Below, piece by piece: positions 1-8,840 of a DNA stretch of 64,000 bases; the first letter of the stretch is position 1; each line of letters starts with the position of its first letter. The position numbers and the translations under genes were made by a program. Below the pieces are notes generated by a model. It saw nothing but the letters and a program-made list of their open reading frames with translations. It had not been told where the DNA came from and made no database searches. The DNA is from Granulicella sp. (lineage in GTDB: Bacteria; Acidobacteriota; Terriglobia; Terriglobales; Acidobacteriaceae): contig JANXYX010000036.1 in the NCBI GenBank assembly GCA_025408425.1, positions 205,900 through 269,899 of the forward strand, read 5' to 3'.

Positions 1-23
1 AGATATCTCCCTCGAATGATTCA

Positions 24-518
24 CTAGCTCGGCCACACACCCAGCAGACGGCGAATCACGATCAACTCGCCTAGGTGATAAGCCGTATGATCCCCAATCA
101 ATAAGGCCTCACGGAGCAGGTTCTGTCCGTTGCCCCAGCGAAATACCTTGAACAGATCGGAGTCCTCCTTCAGCAAGAGAGCTTCGAACTTTTCACGGTC
201 GCTGCGAATGCTGGCAACAGTTCGATCCCAGTCGCTCGCGGTCGGCGGCTCAGCAGACTTCGGCCAGTACTCGTCCGGCCACTGCAGAGGGTGATAACCA
301 CCTGTAGGCGGTGCACTGAAGTTCAATATGTCGCGCTGCGTAATTCGCATATGTTCCAACAGCTGCCACGCCGAATAAGGCAGTGGCTCCGCCACCTTCC
401 CACGCAACTCCACAGGAAAGTCCTTGATCGCAGTCTCGAAGTCCGCGTGCGCCTGGCCACCCCTCAGTAGCGCAAGTAACTGTTTGCGAAGTTCCTCGAT
501 ATCGGTCTTCTTAATCAT
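24..518 (-). CDS. DinB-like putative metal-dependent protein
   Basis: A 164-aa protein that looks like a DinB/YfiT-type four-helix bundle. The C-terminal motif DHTAYHLGEL (H144, H148) together with H56 (LLEHM) would give the three histidines that bind a divalent metal in this superfamily. The reading frame stays open well upstream over prfB, but the upstream part is a shadow. The ATG at 518 follows a GAAGGAG ribosome site about 10 bases away and gives a normal family length. Substrate and reaction are unknown: DinB-fold proteins include thiol-dependent transferases and damage-induced proteins. It lies downstream of prfB on the same strand and could be read with it. Confidence 0.75.
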   Translation of the reverse strand: MIKKTDIEELRKQLLALLRGGQAHADFETAIKDFPVELRGKVAEPLPYSAWQLLEHMRITQRDILNFSAPPTGGYHPLQWPDEYWPKSAEPPTASDWDRTVASIRSDREKFEALLLKEDSDLFKVFRWGNGQNLLREALLIGDHTAYHLGELIVIRRLLGVWPS

Positions 519-576
519 CGGCCTGACTCCTTCTCTACCTGATGTTGGATGCAGGACCATCCCGATTCGAATCAAA

Positions 577-1711
577 CTACAAGTCGTCAGAATCATCCGC
601 GGGTACCGCCGGAAGGTTCCCTTCCCGACGCATCCTGAGATACCCCCGAATAAAGGGCTCCAGGTAGCCATCCAGTACCTTGTCAACGTCTCCAACTTCG
701 ACGCGCGTCCGAAGATCCTTCGCCATCCGGTACGGTTGCAGCACATAGCTTCGAATCTGCGATCCAAAACCAATCTCAAGCTTGGAGTCTTCCAGCTTCC
801 GGCTAACCGCCTTCTTCTTATCCAACTCGTACTCATACAAGCGCGAACGCAGCATCTTCATCGCGCGTTCTTTATTCTTATGTTGCGAGCGCTCATTCTG
901 GCATCCCGCAACCAATCCAGTCGGAATGTGCGTAATACGCACAGCAGAATCCGTCGTATTCACATGCTGTCCGCCCTTGCCGCCAGACCGGTACGTATCA
1001 ATCCGCAAGTCATCCGGCTTGATGTCGATCACAATCGTGTCATCAATCTCCGGCGACACATACACACTGGCAAAACTTGTGTGTCGACGTTTCGCGGAGT
1101 CGAACGGAGAGATCCTCACCAGGCGATGCACGCCCGTCTCACCGCTCAGCAGCCCGTAGGCAAAGTCCCCGGTAATCGTGAACGTTGCCGACTTGATACC
1201 AGCCTCATCACCATCCTGGATCTCATTGATCTCCACCTTGAAGTTCTGCCGCTCACCCCAGCGGATATACATCCGCATCAGCATCTCTGCCCAGTCCTGG
1301 CTCTCGGTGCCTCCAGCTCCCGGATGCACCACGACGATCGCATTCAGCATGTCCGTGTCACCGGATAGCATCGTCTTCGACTCCAGCTTCTCGGAGTACT
1401 CGATCAGGCCATCAACCTCGCGCTTCAGCTCCGGCTCAACTGGCTCCCCTTCACGGGCAAGATCAAAGTAGGCCTCGATATCGTCCGAGCGCCTGGCCAG
1501 TTCCGCGTCGTCAGCCAGCAGCGTCTCCAGCCTCTTGCGCTCACGCATCAATGGCTGCGAACGCGCCGCGTCAGCCCACACAGTAGGATCCGCAATCTTC
1601 TCTTCAATAATGGCTAATTCACGACGAAGGCGGGCCGAGTCAAAGATACTCCCGCAGATCGCGCACTCTGTCGCGGACCGGGGAGTAGGAGTATTCAAGA
1701 TCACTAAGCAT
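577..1711 (-). CDS. prfB: Peptide chain release factor 2 (programmed +1 frameshift)
   Basis: Release factor RF2, which ends translation at UGA and UAA. The GGQ motif that drives peptidyl-tRNA hydrolysis is present (GGKGGQHVNTTDSAV) and so is the SPF stop-recognition tripeptide (VRISPFDSAKRR). The gene needs a +1 frameshift. The true start is the ATG at 1711; the first 22 codons run MLSDLEYSY...LREYL and hit an in-frame TGA at 1640-1642, and the shift then continues into DSARLRREL. The product is about 377 aa, close to other RF2 proteins. A continuous but false N-terminus exists in the +1 frame and should be ignored. It lies 28 bases downstream of lnt on the same strand. Confidence 0.95.
1639..1645 (-). 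promoter_or_regulatory. RF2 autoregulatory frameshift site CTTTGAC
   Basis: On the minus strand the sequence reads GGGAGTATCTTTGAC: an internal Shine-Dalgarno-like GGGAG, then the slippery CTT and an in-frame TGA followed by C. This is the known RF2 feedback site. When RF2 is scarce the ribosome pauses at TGA and slips +1 to make RF2. The zero-frame peptide upstream (ending REYL) matches RF2 N-termini, which supports this reading. Confidence 0.95.
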
Positions 1712-1739
1712 ATCTATTGATTCTAGTGCATCCGGGTTT

Positions 1740-3422
1740 CTAGTGTGTCCGGCCCAGCAGACTGAAGCCGAAAGCAAACATCGTGATCAACGCACAAGCA
1801 GCAGCAAAAAGATCCCCGTGCACGGTGTAAAACGTCAAATCCCGCTCATAGCCAAACCGAACTGCAATGGCCGTGCGTATATGACGAGGTGCAGCCGCCA
1901 TCACCCGGCCATACGGATTAATGGCAGCCGTCACCCCTGTATTCGTCGCCCGCAATATCCAGCGATGGTTTTCGATCGCTCGCATCCGAACCATGTTCAA
2001 GTGTTGCCACGCCGCACTTGTATCGCCGTACCATCCGTCGTTCGATATATTTACCAGGACATCCGCACCACCTTCCGCGTACTCCCGCACCTCGTCCCCA
2101 AAGATCGACTCATAACAAATAAAGGTGCCATAGCTATGCCCACCCGTGGTGAATATGCTTCTCTTCCGCCCGGCGTCGAAGGTTCCCACTTCATTCAACA
2201 GGCTCTTAGCAAAGAAAAACAACTGCTTGAACGGCACATACTCACCAAATGGCACTAGATGCATCTTGTCGTAGCGTCCCGCAAACCTGCCGTCAGGAGT
2301 AATAAACGAGGCCGAGTTGAATAGCTTGTAACCGCGCACATTATCCTCCGTCCGGTCAATACCTATATTTCCAACAATCAAAGGCGCCTTGGCTGCACGT
2401 GCAAGAGCACTGGCTGCGGCCCGAAACTGTGGATCATTCTCTTCAAAAGGAGCAGGTGACTCCGGCCACACAATAATGTTTGTGGCTACTGGAACACCGG
2501 GGTCCACCGCCTCCCCCAGCGAATCTCTCCGCAACAATACAACCGACGGCGTATCTGGTAACTCAGGAATTCCCATAAAAAATTTTGATGTGGGGTATTC
2601 GCTTAAGTAAGAGAAAGACTCGAGTAATTGTTGAGTGCTTGGCTCTGGCCCAGTATTTGCGGCCCCAACCTCAAGATTCTCCTGCACTAAAGTGGCCGTT
2701 GCAGTTGCGGGGCTCTCCATAGGTTGCTGAGAGCGATGCACTGCAAATAAATAAATTACGATAATCGCCACACCCAACGCAGTAAGAGCTGTCCGCGTAT
2801 ACCGCCGTTCGCGAATTCTTATGCGAATTAGCCACAACGCATTCACCGCTGCAATAACAAAAGAAAGCCCATAAACTCCTGTAATCGGAGCCAGACGAGT
2901 CAGCAAAGGGTTATCCACCTGCGTGATACCAAGTAAGTCCCACGGAAGCCCCGTAATGCGTGCACGCGCCAACTCTACAGCAACCCAAGCAAAAGGAGCC
3001 AATAGTAGCGCACCACGAACGCCTACCTTGCTGCGGCGAAACGCCACCAGCAGCGTGGCAAACAAAGCGTGGTAAAGCCCCAGATATAGGCAGAAAAGAA
3101 CCAGAATGCCCACAGATACCGGCTTCGCAAGACCACCATAAAGGTGCATGGTCTGATAGATCCAGTAACAGTTCCCCATGTACCAGACAAATCCGCAGAC
3201 GTAACCGAGTGCTGCGCCCTGCGCCAAACCAAGTGGCTTCGATGCCTTACTTGTACCCAGCACCGCAGCCAGAAGCGGTAGAACGGCCACCCAGCAGAAA
3301 GCGGTACGCCAGAGCGGCACCGGGCCCGCAACAGGAAAAGGCAAAACCTGAAGTATCCCGGAGAGTAACGCCAGGGCCCAGAGTCGTACAGGTATCAGTC
3401 GCATCGTGCTGAAGTCTAACAC
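1740..3422 (-). CDS. lnt: Apolipoprotein N-acyltransferase
   Basis: Inner-membrane enzyme that adds the third acyl chain to the N-terminal cysteine of lipoproteins. 560 aa: several hydrophobic helices in residues 1-230, then a periplasmic carbon-nitrogen hydrolase domain, then a final C-terminal helix. The catalytic triad is visible as E321 (WPESPAPFEE), K386 (YDKMHLVPFGEY) and C436 (FICYESIFGDE). The start is unsure: GTG at 3422 gives the full length, while ATG at 3404 (MRLIPVRLW) is equally plausible, and neither has a clear ribosome site. It is followed 28 bases later by prfB, so the two are probably cotranscribed. Its substrates would include the lipoproteins encoded at 12311 and 45770. 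Confidence 0.93.
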   Translation of the reverse strand: MLDFSTMRLIPVRLWALALLSGILQVLPFPVAGPVPLWRTAFCWVAVLPLLAAVLGTSKASKPLGLAQGAALGYVCGFVWYMGNCYWIYQTMHLYGGLAKPVSVGILVLFCLYLGLYHALFATLLVAFRRSKVGVRGALLLAPFAWVAVELARARITGLPWDLLGITQVDNPLLTRLAPITGVYGLSFVIAAVNALWLIRIRIRERRYTRTALTALGVAIIVIYLFAVHRSQQPMESPATATATLVQENLEVGAANTGPEPSTQQLLESFSYLSEYPTSKFFMGIPELPDTPSVVLLRRDSLGEAVDPGVPVATNIIVWPESPAPFEENDPQFRAAASALARAAKAPLIVGNIGIDRTEDNVRGYKLFNSASFITPDGRFAGRYDKMHLVPFGEYVPFKQLFFFAKSLLNEVGTFDAGRKRSIFTTGGHSYGTFICYESIFGDEVREYAEGGADVLVNISNDGWYGDTSAAWQHLNMVRMRAIENHRWILRATNTGVTAAINPYGRVMAAAPRHIRTAIAVRFGYERDLTFYTVHGDLFAAACALITMFAFGFSLLGRTH

Positions 3423-3443
3423 TTACGGATCAATAAGAACGCA

Positions 3444-3471
3444 TTGCATAGACACAGTCAGGGGATACAAT
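3444..3471 (+). promoter_or_regulatory. Putative sigma70 promoter of small membrane peptide
   Basis: TTGCAT at 3444-3449 and TACAAT at 3466-3471, separated by 16 bases. Transcription would begin around 3478-3480, essentially at the ATG of the 43-aa ORF, which implies a leaderless message. Inferred from consensus match only. Confidence 0.45.
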
Positions 3472-3479
3472 CGCTCCGT

Positions 3480-3611
3480 ATGGATTTCATAATTAATATC
3501 GTCGCAAAACTTATTGTGCCCTTCTTCTTCATCGGAACGGGAGGCTCAGCGGTGGTGATTCTGGTGAGTCTCTTTGGAGATATTAAGGAAATGCTGGAAG
3601 ACCGAAACTAG
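3480..3611 (+). CDS. Small single-pass membrane peptide (43 aa)
   Basis: ORF of 43 codons starting MDFIINIVAKLIV. It holds one hydrophobic segment containing GTGGSAVVILVSLFG (about residues 8-34) and a charged tail ending DIKEMLEDRN. No family is recognised. Codons look ordinary for the genome and a good promoter-like element ends 8 bases before the ATG, so translation may be leaderless; no convincing ribosome site is present. It sits between divergent lnt and the APC permease gene that follows on the same strand 96 bases later, so a shared transcript with the permease is possible. Confidence 0.55.
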   Translation: MDFIINIVAKLIVPFFFIGTGGSAVVILVSLFGDIKEMLEDRN

Positions 3612-3707
3612 CCTTCGGACACAAATCAACAGGGAACATATTTGCTCCACCCAACAGCAAAGCTCGAAGTACCTTTTTAATTAAGCAAGCGTCTTGAACG
3701 AGAAATA

Positions 3708-6107
3708 ATGGCCCCCAATCACAGCTTCTCCAAGCCTCAATCGAATCGCATTCGTCTAGTCGTGGCCTCCTCGGTCATGCTCACCTTCATCTCCTTCTGG
3801 CGGGCAGCGGCCATAGTCCTCAACGATCTTGGCTCTTCTGCCTTTTATGCAGAGGGCATCGCAGAAGAAGCAATCGGCAAGTCCGCCCCTTGGCTGATTC
3901 TCGTTGTAGTGATGTTTAGCTTTGCCGTCCGCAAGGTGTATGTCGAGAGCTGCAGCATGTTCACTCGCGGCGGCGTCTACCGCATCGTCAAGGAAGCGCT
4001 GGGTGGCACCTTCGCAAAGCTCAGTGTTTCGGCCCTCATGTTCGACTACATTCTTACGGGGCCTATCTCTGGAGTCTCCGCTGGGCAATACATCGTCGGC
4101 TTGTTGAATGAAATCCTTAGGGTTTGCACCGCACACCACTGGGCCAAACTAATTGCAACACATGCAAATGGCAGTTCTCGTCAATTTCCTGTCGATGGAA
4201 CGTCCGCAGTCTTCGCAGCACTTGTAACTATTTACTTCTGGTGGCAGAACACCAAGGGAATGGAAGAGTCGAGCGACAAGGCCCTCAAGGTGATGAAGAT
4301 CACGACGGTCATGGTTGTGATCCTACTTAGCTGGGGTATCTTTAGCGCCATCCACGTTGGAGCGCACTTACCACCCTTCCCCACGCCGCAGAACCTGCAT
4401 TTTACCCAGGATGCCATGGGCTTCCTGCGCCACACGAACTTCATGCGGAACTTCGGCCTGTTTGGAGTCCTCATGGCCTTTGGCCACTCAGTCCTCGCAA
4501 TGAGCGGTGAAGAGTCTCTGGCCCAGGTCAATCGCGAAATAGAACACCCCAAGCTCAAGAATCTCAAACGCGCCGCAATCGTTATCGCGATCTACAGCTT
4601 CTTCTTTACCGGAATTGGATCGCTCTTAGCTGTAATGCTGATTCCCGATGCCGTGCGCGTCCCCGTCTACCGCGACAATCTTATCGCTGGCATGGCCATG
4701 TATATGGTCGGTCCGCTGGCTCTGCGTATTGGCTTCCGTGTCTTCGTCGTGATCGTGGGCTTCCTGATTCTTGGCGGCGCGGTCAATACCGCAATCGTAG
4801 GCTCAACCGGCGTCCTCATGCGTGTAGCGGAAGATGGTGTCCTCACCGACTGGTTCCGCAAACCCCAACGACGTTTCGGTACCAGCTATCGCATCGTAAA
4901 TCTGGTCGTCGCGATGCAGATGCTTGTCATCGTGATGTCACGGGGCAACGTAATCATGCTCGGCGAAGCCTACGCCTTCGGTGTTATCTGGAGCTTTACC
5001 TTCAATTCACTCGCCATGCTGGTCTTGCGCTGGAAGTATCACGGCGAACGCGGCTGGAAGGTGCCGCTCAACCTTCGTATTGGCAAGACCGAGATTCCAC
5101 TCGGACTCTTCTCTGTTTTTCTCGTTCTATTTACAACTGCAATCGTTAATCTATTTACCAAGTCAGTAGCTACGATAAGTGGCGTAATCTTTGCAGCTGC
5201 ATTCTTTGTCATCTTCTCGTTATCTGAGCGCGACAATAAGCGCCGGCACGACCTCGCTGCTCGCCAAATGCGAGAACACTTCCAGTTGGAGCACCAGGAC
5301 ACCGTCGGCCGCGAGGAACTTGAAATTCGATCAGGTGCGGTCGTCGTGACGATGCGCGACTCAGCCGCGCCCTTTGCCTTGAAGTGGGCACTAACTCATA
5401 CCAATACCGACGATCAAGACATCGTCGTGCTTGCAGCGCGCATGATGGGAGCAGGAGGCTCGGAGTATGTCGAAGCATCGGAGCAGCTCTTCAGTGAGCA
5501 TGAACAGATGCTCTTTACCAAAGCCGTCTCAGTCGCAGAAAGCTTTGGAAAGCACATCTCACTTCTCGTAGTACCCGCTGGTGACATATTCGCGGCTCTG
5601 GTCCAGACTGCTAATTCGCTCGACGCAGCAGCGGTAGTAGCGGGCCTATCCTCTAAGTTGACCGCACAGGAACAGGCCTACCACATGGGTCAGGCATGGG
5701 AAGTCCTTCCTGAACCAAAACGTCAATTTACCTTTTACGTCGTCAAGCCGGACGGCGAGTCACTAAGCTTTCACATAGGTCCGCATGCGCCGACGATTCA
5801 ACCCGACGAAGTCGAATTAGTTCACCGCTTGTGGCTCAACATGCGACGCGCTCCTGGAATGCAGGAACTACACCATAGCGATGTCCTTACTTATGCCCTC
5901 ACTCGCTTAGCTACTGAATTCACCACCGATAAGCAGACAACCATGAATGAACTCGAGAAATGCGTTGAAGAGATCAAAACCCATCGCGGTCTCGGCAGAT
6001 CCCGCTACGAAACATTTGATTTAAATGGTCCTGGCTACTCCATTCCGGCACCTCGTATCAGCTCCAGTCCGGACGAAAATACTAAAGATTCTGAGCCACA
6101 GAGATAG
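3708..6107 (+). CDS. APC-family permease with C-terminal universal-stress domain
   Basis: 799-aa protein. Residues 1 to about 510 hold roughly 12 hydrophobic segments of the amino acid-polyamine-organocation superfamily (for example MFDYILTGPISGVSAGQYIVG near the N-terminal third). From about residue 540 (SGAVVVTMRDSAAPFALKW) to about 690 the sequence resembles a universal stress protein alpha/beta domain, followed by a roughly 100-residue hydrophilic tail. The fusion suggests transport gated by nucleotide or stress signals on the cytoplasmic side; this is inference. The substrate cannot be read from the sequence. ATG at 3708 has only a weak upstream purine run. Confidence 0.8.
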   Translation: MAPNHSFSKPQSNRIRLVVASSVMLTFISFWRAAAIVLNDLGSSAFYAEGIAEEAIGKSAPWLILVVVMFSFAVRKVYVESCSMFTRGGVYRIVKEALGGTFAKLSVSALMFDYILTGPISGVSAGQYIVGLLNEILRVCTAHHWAKLIATHANGSSRQFPVDGTSAVFAALVTIYFWWQNTKGMEESSDKALKVMKITTVMVVILLSWGIFSAIHVGAHLPPFPTPQNLHFTQDAMGFLRHTNFMRNFGLFGVLMAFGHSVLAMSGEESLAQVNREIEHPKLKNLKRAAIVIAIYSFFFTGIGSLLAVMLIPDAVRVPVYRDNLIAGMAMYMVGPLALRIGFRVFVVIVGFLILGGAVNTAIVGSTGVLMRVAEDGVLTDWFRKPQRRFGTSYRIVNLVVAMQMLVIVMSRGNVIMLGEAYAFGVIWSFTFNSLAMLVLRWKYHGERGWKVPLNLRIGKTEIPLGLFSVFLVLFTTAIVNLFTKSVATISGVIFAAAFFVIFSLSERDNKRRHDLAARQMREHFQLEHQDTVGREELEIRSGAVVVTMRDSAAPFALKWALTHTNTDDQDIVVLAARMMGAGGSEYVEASEQLFSEHEQMLFTKAVSVAESFGKHISLLVVPAGDIFAALVQTANSLDAAAVVAGLSSKLTAQEQAYHMGQAWEVLPEPKRQFTFYVVKPDGESLSFHIGPHAPTIQPDEVELVHRLWLNMRRAPGMQELHHSDVLTYALTRLATEFTTDKQTTMNELEKCVEEIKTHRGLGRSRYETFDLNGPGYSIPAPRISSSPDENTKDSEPQR

Positions 6108-6126
6108 TTATCTCACTTCCGCAATA

Positions 6127-6155
6127 TTGCACGCATCTAACAGGTTATGTATCGT
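6127..6155 (+). promoter_or_regulatory. Putative sigma70 promoter of AT-hook protein gene
   Basis: TTGCAC at 6127-6132, a 17-base spacer, then TATCGT at 6150-6155. It lies in the intergenic region 88 bases before the GTG start at 6243. Consensus match only. Confidence 0.35.
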
Positions 6156-6242
6156 TCTTATGTGTAGTATCGGAATGAGTGCTTCAGCTATGGTCGCCGC
6201 TGAGCAATCACGACTCAGCCGACGGCCAACTGGAGGTAACAA

Positions 6243-6503
6243 GTGGAAGTAAGTCGTATCGTTGCAGAAATTGACGCTCAGATTTCAAAGTTACAGCAGG
6301 CTCGCGCACTACTCGCAGGAACGCCGGTCGCGCGTACAGGCCCCGGACGCCCCAAGGGCAGTAAGAACTCCGCTGCACCAGTTGCCACACCGCCGACCAA
6401 GACACCTCGCAAGCGAAAGCTTAGCCCAGAAGGCCGCAAGCGAATCGCAGACGCGATGAAGAAGCGCTGGGCCGATCGCCGCAAGCAGGCCGCCAAGGCC
6501 TAG
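6243..6503 (+). CDS. AT-hook small basic DNA-binding protein
   Basis: 86-aa protein with a short N-terminal amphipathic stretch (MEVSRIVAEIDAQISKLQQA), an AT-hook core (GPGRPKGSKN) and a strongly basic C-terminus (KRKLSPEGRKRIADAMKKRW, then RRKQAAKA). The layout suggests a minor-groove-binding nucleoid or regulatory protein that may self-associate through the N-terminal helix. It starts with GTG, supported by a strong GGAGGT five bases upstream. It forms a single-gene unit, with its own upstream promoter-like element and a strong terminator 22 bases after the stop. Confidence 0.85.
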   Translation: MEVSRIVAEIDAQISKLQQARALLAGTPVARTGPGRPKGSKNSAAPVATPPTKTPRKRKLSPEGRKRIADAMKKRWADRRKQAAKA

Positions 6504-6524
6504 CCGGTACAGACTCAAACGAGA

Positions 6525-6563
6525 AAAGGGCAGCTACCAACAATCGGTAGCTGCCCTTTCTTC
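6525..6563 (+). terminator. Strong intrinsic terminator
   Basis: A 14-bp perfect stem AAAGGGCAGCTACC / GGTAGCTGCCCTTT with loop AACAATC, followed by CTTCTT. It ends the AT-hook gene and, being symmetric, may also serve the minus-strand methyltransferase gene that ends at 6588. Confidence 0.9.
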
Positions 6564-6587
6564 TTGCCTACTTCCGTAGCTTGCACC

Positions 6588-7229
6588 TCACCGGGTAGCA
6601 ATAACCTCACGGAGGTTATCCTTCGCCAGAAAAAATCGGTAGTTACTAAAACCACTCAGCATATTTTCAACTTGCCGATTGTTGTAGGTATGCAGCACAG
6701 GGTAATTTCCAGCCCGTTGCATTTGTACTACGTCGGTATCCGTCAAGTGATAACGAGAGAAACCAGTCTCGGGTCCCGTAGCTTTCGTATGGAAAAACGC
6801 AAGCATCAATCCGCCTGGCTGCATCGCTTCGTGGATGCGACTGATCACCTGCGGCAGCAAAACTTCGGGCAGATAGTCCGCCGTATCCCAAAAAATTACA
6901 ACGTCGAAAGTGCGGCCTGAAAAATTGAGGTTGGCCGCTAAAAAACCGTCCACATCAAAAGTGACGGGCTCTCCGCCTGCGCCAGCTACCATCCACTCCG
7001 GCTTGCTGGCCTCCTCCACCAGGTTCGCCATGTAGATACTATGACCCAGACTCGTAATGTAATTAATATTTGTAGACGACGTAGGGCCGATATCCAGAAT
7101 CCGCAGTGACTCCTGTGACTTCAGGTACTTCAACAGCTCTTTCCACCCACTCGAGTGACGGGAAACCCGATCCATCTCGGTTCCCCGTGTGCTATCAGAG
7201 TTATCGTTGCCACCAAAAATATTGCGCAT
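6588..7229 (-). CDS. Class I SAM-dependent methyltransferase
   Basis: 213 aa. Motif I ILDIGPTSSTN (about residues 44-54) is the glycine-containing SAM loop. DVVIFWDTADYLPE corresponds to the motif II/III region, and GGLMLAFFHTK follows as the usual post-core strand. The substrate is unknown. It starts 15 bases after the bactofilin gene and is surely cotranscribed, which hints at a link to cell-envelope or cytoskeletal function. The N-terminal 20 residues are low in hydrophobicity, so it is probably cytosolic. Confidence 0.8.
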   Translation of the reverse strand: MRNIFGGNDNSDSTRGTEMDRVSRHSSGWKELLKYLKSQESLRILDIGPTSSTNINYITSLGHSIYMANLVEEASKPEWMVAGAGGEPVTFDVDGFLAANLNFSGRTFDVVIFWDTADYLPEVLLPQVISRIHEAMQPGGLMLAFFHTKATGPETGFSRYHLTDTDVVQMQRAGNYPVLHTYNNRQVENMLSGFSNYRFFLAKDNLREVIATR

Positions 7230-7244
7230 GCCTAGTCCTGTCCT

Positions 7245-7652
7245 CTATCCCTTGGGCTCCAGCACAAGAGTTGTGCTGCCAACAGCAGGCGCCGCCGAAG
7301 GGACCACCGCTGCACTCGGCGTTGACGCCGTAAGTTCGACTCGCCCTTTGATCACGGCACTCTCCTCAATCGAAAGCCTGCTCGCAAACAAATCTCCGTT
7401 GACCACCGCAGACTGCCGCAGATCGATCCGCCCCGTCGCGTGCACATTCCCCATCAAATTTCCGAACACAACCAGGTCGCGAACCGTAATATCCGCTAGA
7501 ACCCGGGCATTGGGCCCAATCGTCAGGCGACTCTCGGTCAGGGTAATCGTTCCCTCAAGATCGCCATCCATGTAGAGGTCTTCGTTGCCTGACAACTCTC
7601 CCCGAACGACGACCGACTTGCCGATCACAGTGGAACCTTCTGCTGGCTTCAT
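7245..7652 (-). CDS. Bactofilin-family polymer-forming cytoskeletal protein
   Basis: 135 aa with the repeating beta-helix pattern of bactofilins: GKSVVVRGELSGNEDLYMDG, then LTIGPNARVLADITV, then GNVHATGRIDLRQ, each about 18 residues per turn. Bactofilins polymerise at the membrane without nucleotide and place cell-wall or envelope enzymes. The C-terminal 30 residues are Ala/Pro/Ser-rich and probably disordered. A GAGGAG ribosome site precedes the ATG and a good promoter lies about 55 bases upstream. First gene of a two-gene unit with the methyltransferase. Confidence 0.9.
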   Translation of the reverse strand: MKPAEGSTVIGKSVVVRGELSGNEDLYMDGDLEGTITLTESRLTIGPNARVLADITVRDLVVFGNLMGNVHATGRIDLRQSAVVNGDLFASRLSIEESAVIKGRVELTASTPSAAVVPSAAPAVGSTTLVLEPKG

Positions 7653-7704
7653 GAACTTTTGCTCTCCTCAAAAAAATACTGCTTTGTCGGTGACTCTTGC
7701 CCGA

Positions 7705-7733
7705 ACTATACGCAAGGCCGTGTCACGAGGCAA
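7705..7733 (-). promoter_or_regulatory. Putative sigma70 promoter of bactofilin operon
   Basis: On the minus strand TTGCCT (7728-7733), a 17-base spacer and TATAGT (7705-7710). The -10 box matches consensus at five of six positions. The predicted leader to the ATG at 7652 is about 45 bases. Confidence 0.55.
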
Positions 7734-7777
7734 ACCAGAAAACTTTGCAGCCCCTCACTACGTCTCACCTAAGATAG

Positions 7778-8833
7778 GTGGGACGTCACAAAGGATCCGG
7801 GAGACCAGGTTTCGTGAAAGTTGTAATCGCTCAGCAGCTGACAAACTGGTCGCCTTGGAAGCCATGGCAACGCCTCACCGTGCTCCTCACCCCAAAGCGG
7901 CGCCCAGCCGCGCCAAGATATCTTTCATACTTCTTGATCCTTACGTCAATTCTCGCGTATCCCGCGTCATCCCACAGCCAGACCCAAAACCAAAGCCAGA
8001 TCACCGCAGCGCTTCTAACACCCGCAACGAAGGACGGCGATGATAACCCTTTACTCACGCTGCCACCCCGCTCCTGGGCAGTCGACGCGGCCGCAAACGA
8101 ACTTGTCGCGCTCAATCATCCTGGCTCTTACCTCCGCTATCGCATGCACACCGTCGACGAAAAGGGCGATAAGGTCCGCGACGTGATCGAGAGCAAAGAT
8201 GGCACCGTAGCGCGCCTGATCCTGAAAGATGGTCGCCCTCTCACCGACGATGAAGACCAGGCGGAACGCAGACGGCTGAATGCAATGATCGCTTCACCCT
8301 CAGACTTTGCCAAACACATCAAGAACGATGACACTGGCAAGAAAGTCGCCAATGACCTCATCAAACTGATGCCGGATGCCATGCTTTACGCCTATACCCC
8401 CGGTCAGCCGCAGACCGGCCGCAACAGTCAGGACCCGGAAATTGTGCTCGACTACAAGCCAAACCCGAAGTTCGTTCCACCCACCACCACCTCCCAGGCC
8501 CTTACAGGCCTTGAAGGCAGGGCATGGATCGATTCAAAAACCCATCAACTCGTCCGCATGGAAGGAACCATATTTCAAAGCATCAACTTCGGATGGGGAG
8601 TGTTGGCCCACATCTACCCTGGTGGAAAGGTTTCGCTGGAGATGACCAATGCAGGGGGCCAGCGCTGGATATTCACCCATTTCACACAGCAGGTCAGTGT
8701 GCGCGCGCTCATGGTCAAAACACTGAAAGTCAACGCCATCATCGACGGCTCAGACTTCCAGACGCTGCCCGGGCCTATCAGCTATCAGGACGCGATCAAG
8801 ATGCTTCTCAACGCGCCACTACCAACCCGCTAG
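7778..8833 (+). CDS. Putative secreted protein of unknown function
   Basis: 351 aa from GTG at 7778; GTG at 7814 is an alternative start. A basic N-terminal region leads into a hydrophobic stretch (YLSYFLILTSILAYPASS) that looks like a signal peptide. The mature part, about 280 residues, is mixed alpha/beta with the recognisable segment GLEGRAWIDSKTHQLVRMEG followed by SINFGWGVLAHIYPGG. This resembles lipoprotein-carrier-like half-barrel folds of outer-membrane-sorting proteins; that similarity is by eye and uncertain. It is transcribed convergently with the enolase-family gene at 8841. I do not recognise a named family. Confidence 0.65.
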   Translation: MGRHKGSGRPGFVKVVIAQQLTNWSPWKPWQRLTVLLTPKRRPAAPRYLSYFLILTSILAYPASSHSQTQNQSQITAALLTPATKDGDDNPLLTLPPRSWAVDAAANELVALNHPGSYLRYRMHTVDEKGDKVRDVIESKDGTVARLILKDGRPLTDDEDQAERRRLNAMIASPSDFAKHIKNDDTGKKVANDLIKLMPDAMLYAYTPGQPQTGRNSQDPEIVLDYKPNPKFVPPTTTSQALTGLEGRAWIDSKTHQLVRMEGTIFQSINFGWGVLAHIYPGGKVSLEMTNAGGQRWIFTHFTQQVSVRALMVKTLKVNAIIDGSDFQTLPGPISYQDAIKMLLNAPLPTR

Positions 8834-8840
8834 GCCCGTC

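Noticed and set aside
1705..1711. Continuous +1-frame N-terminus of prfB (MILNTPTPRSATE)
   Set aside because: It does not resemble RF2 N-termini, while the zero-frame peptide does and ends at the classic frameshift site.
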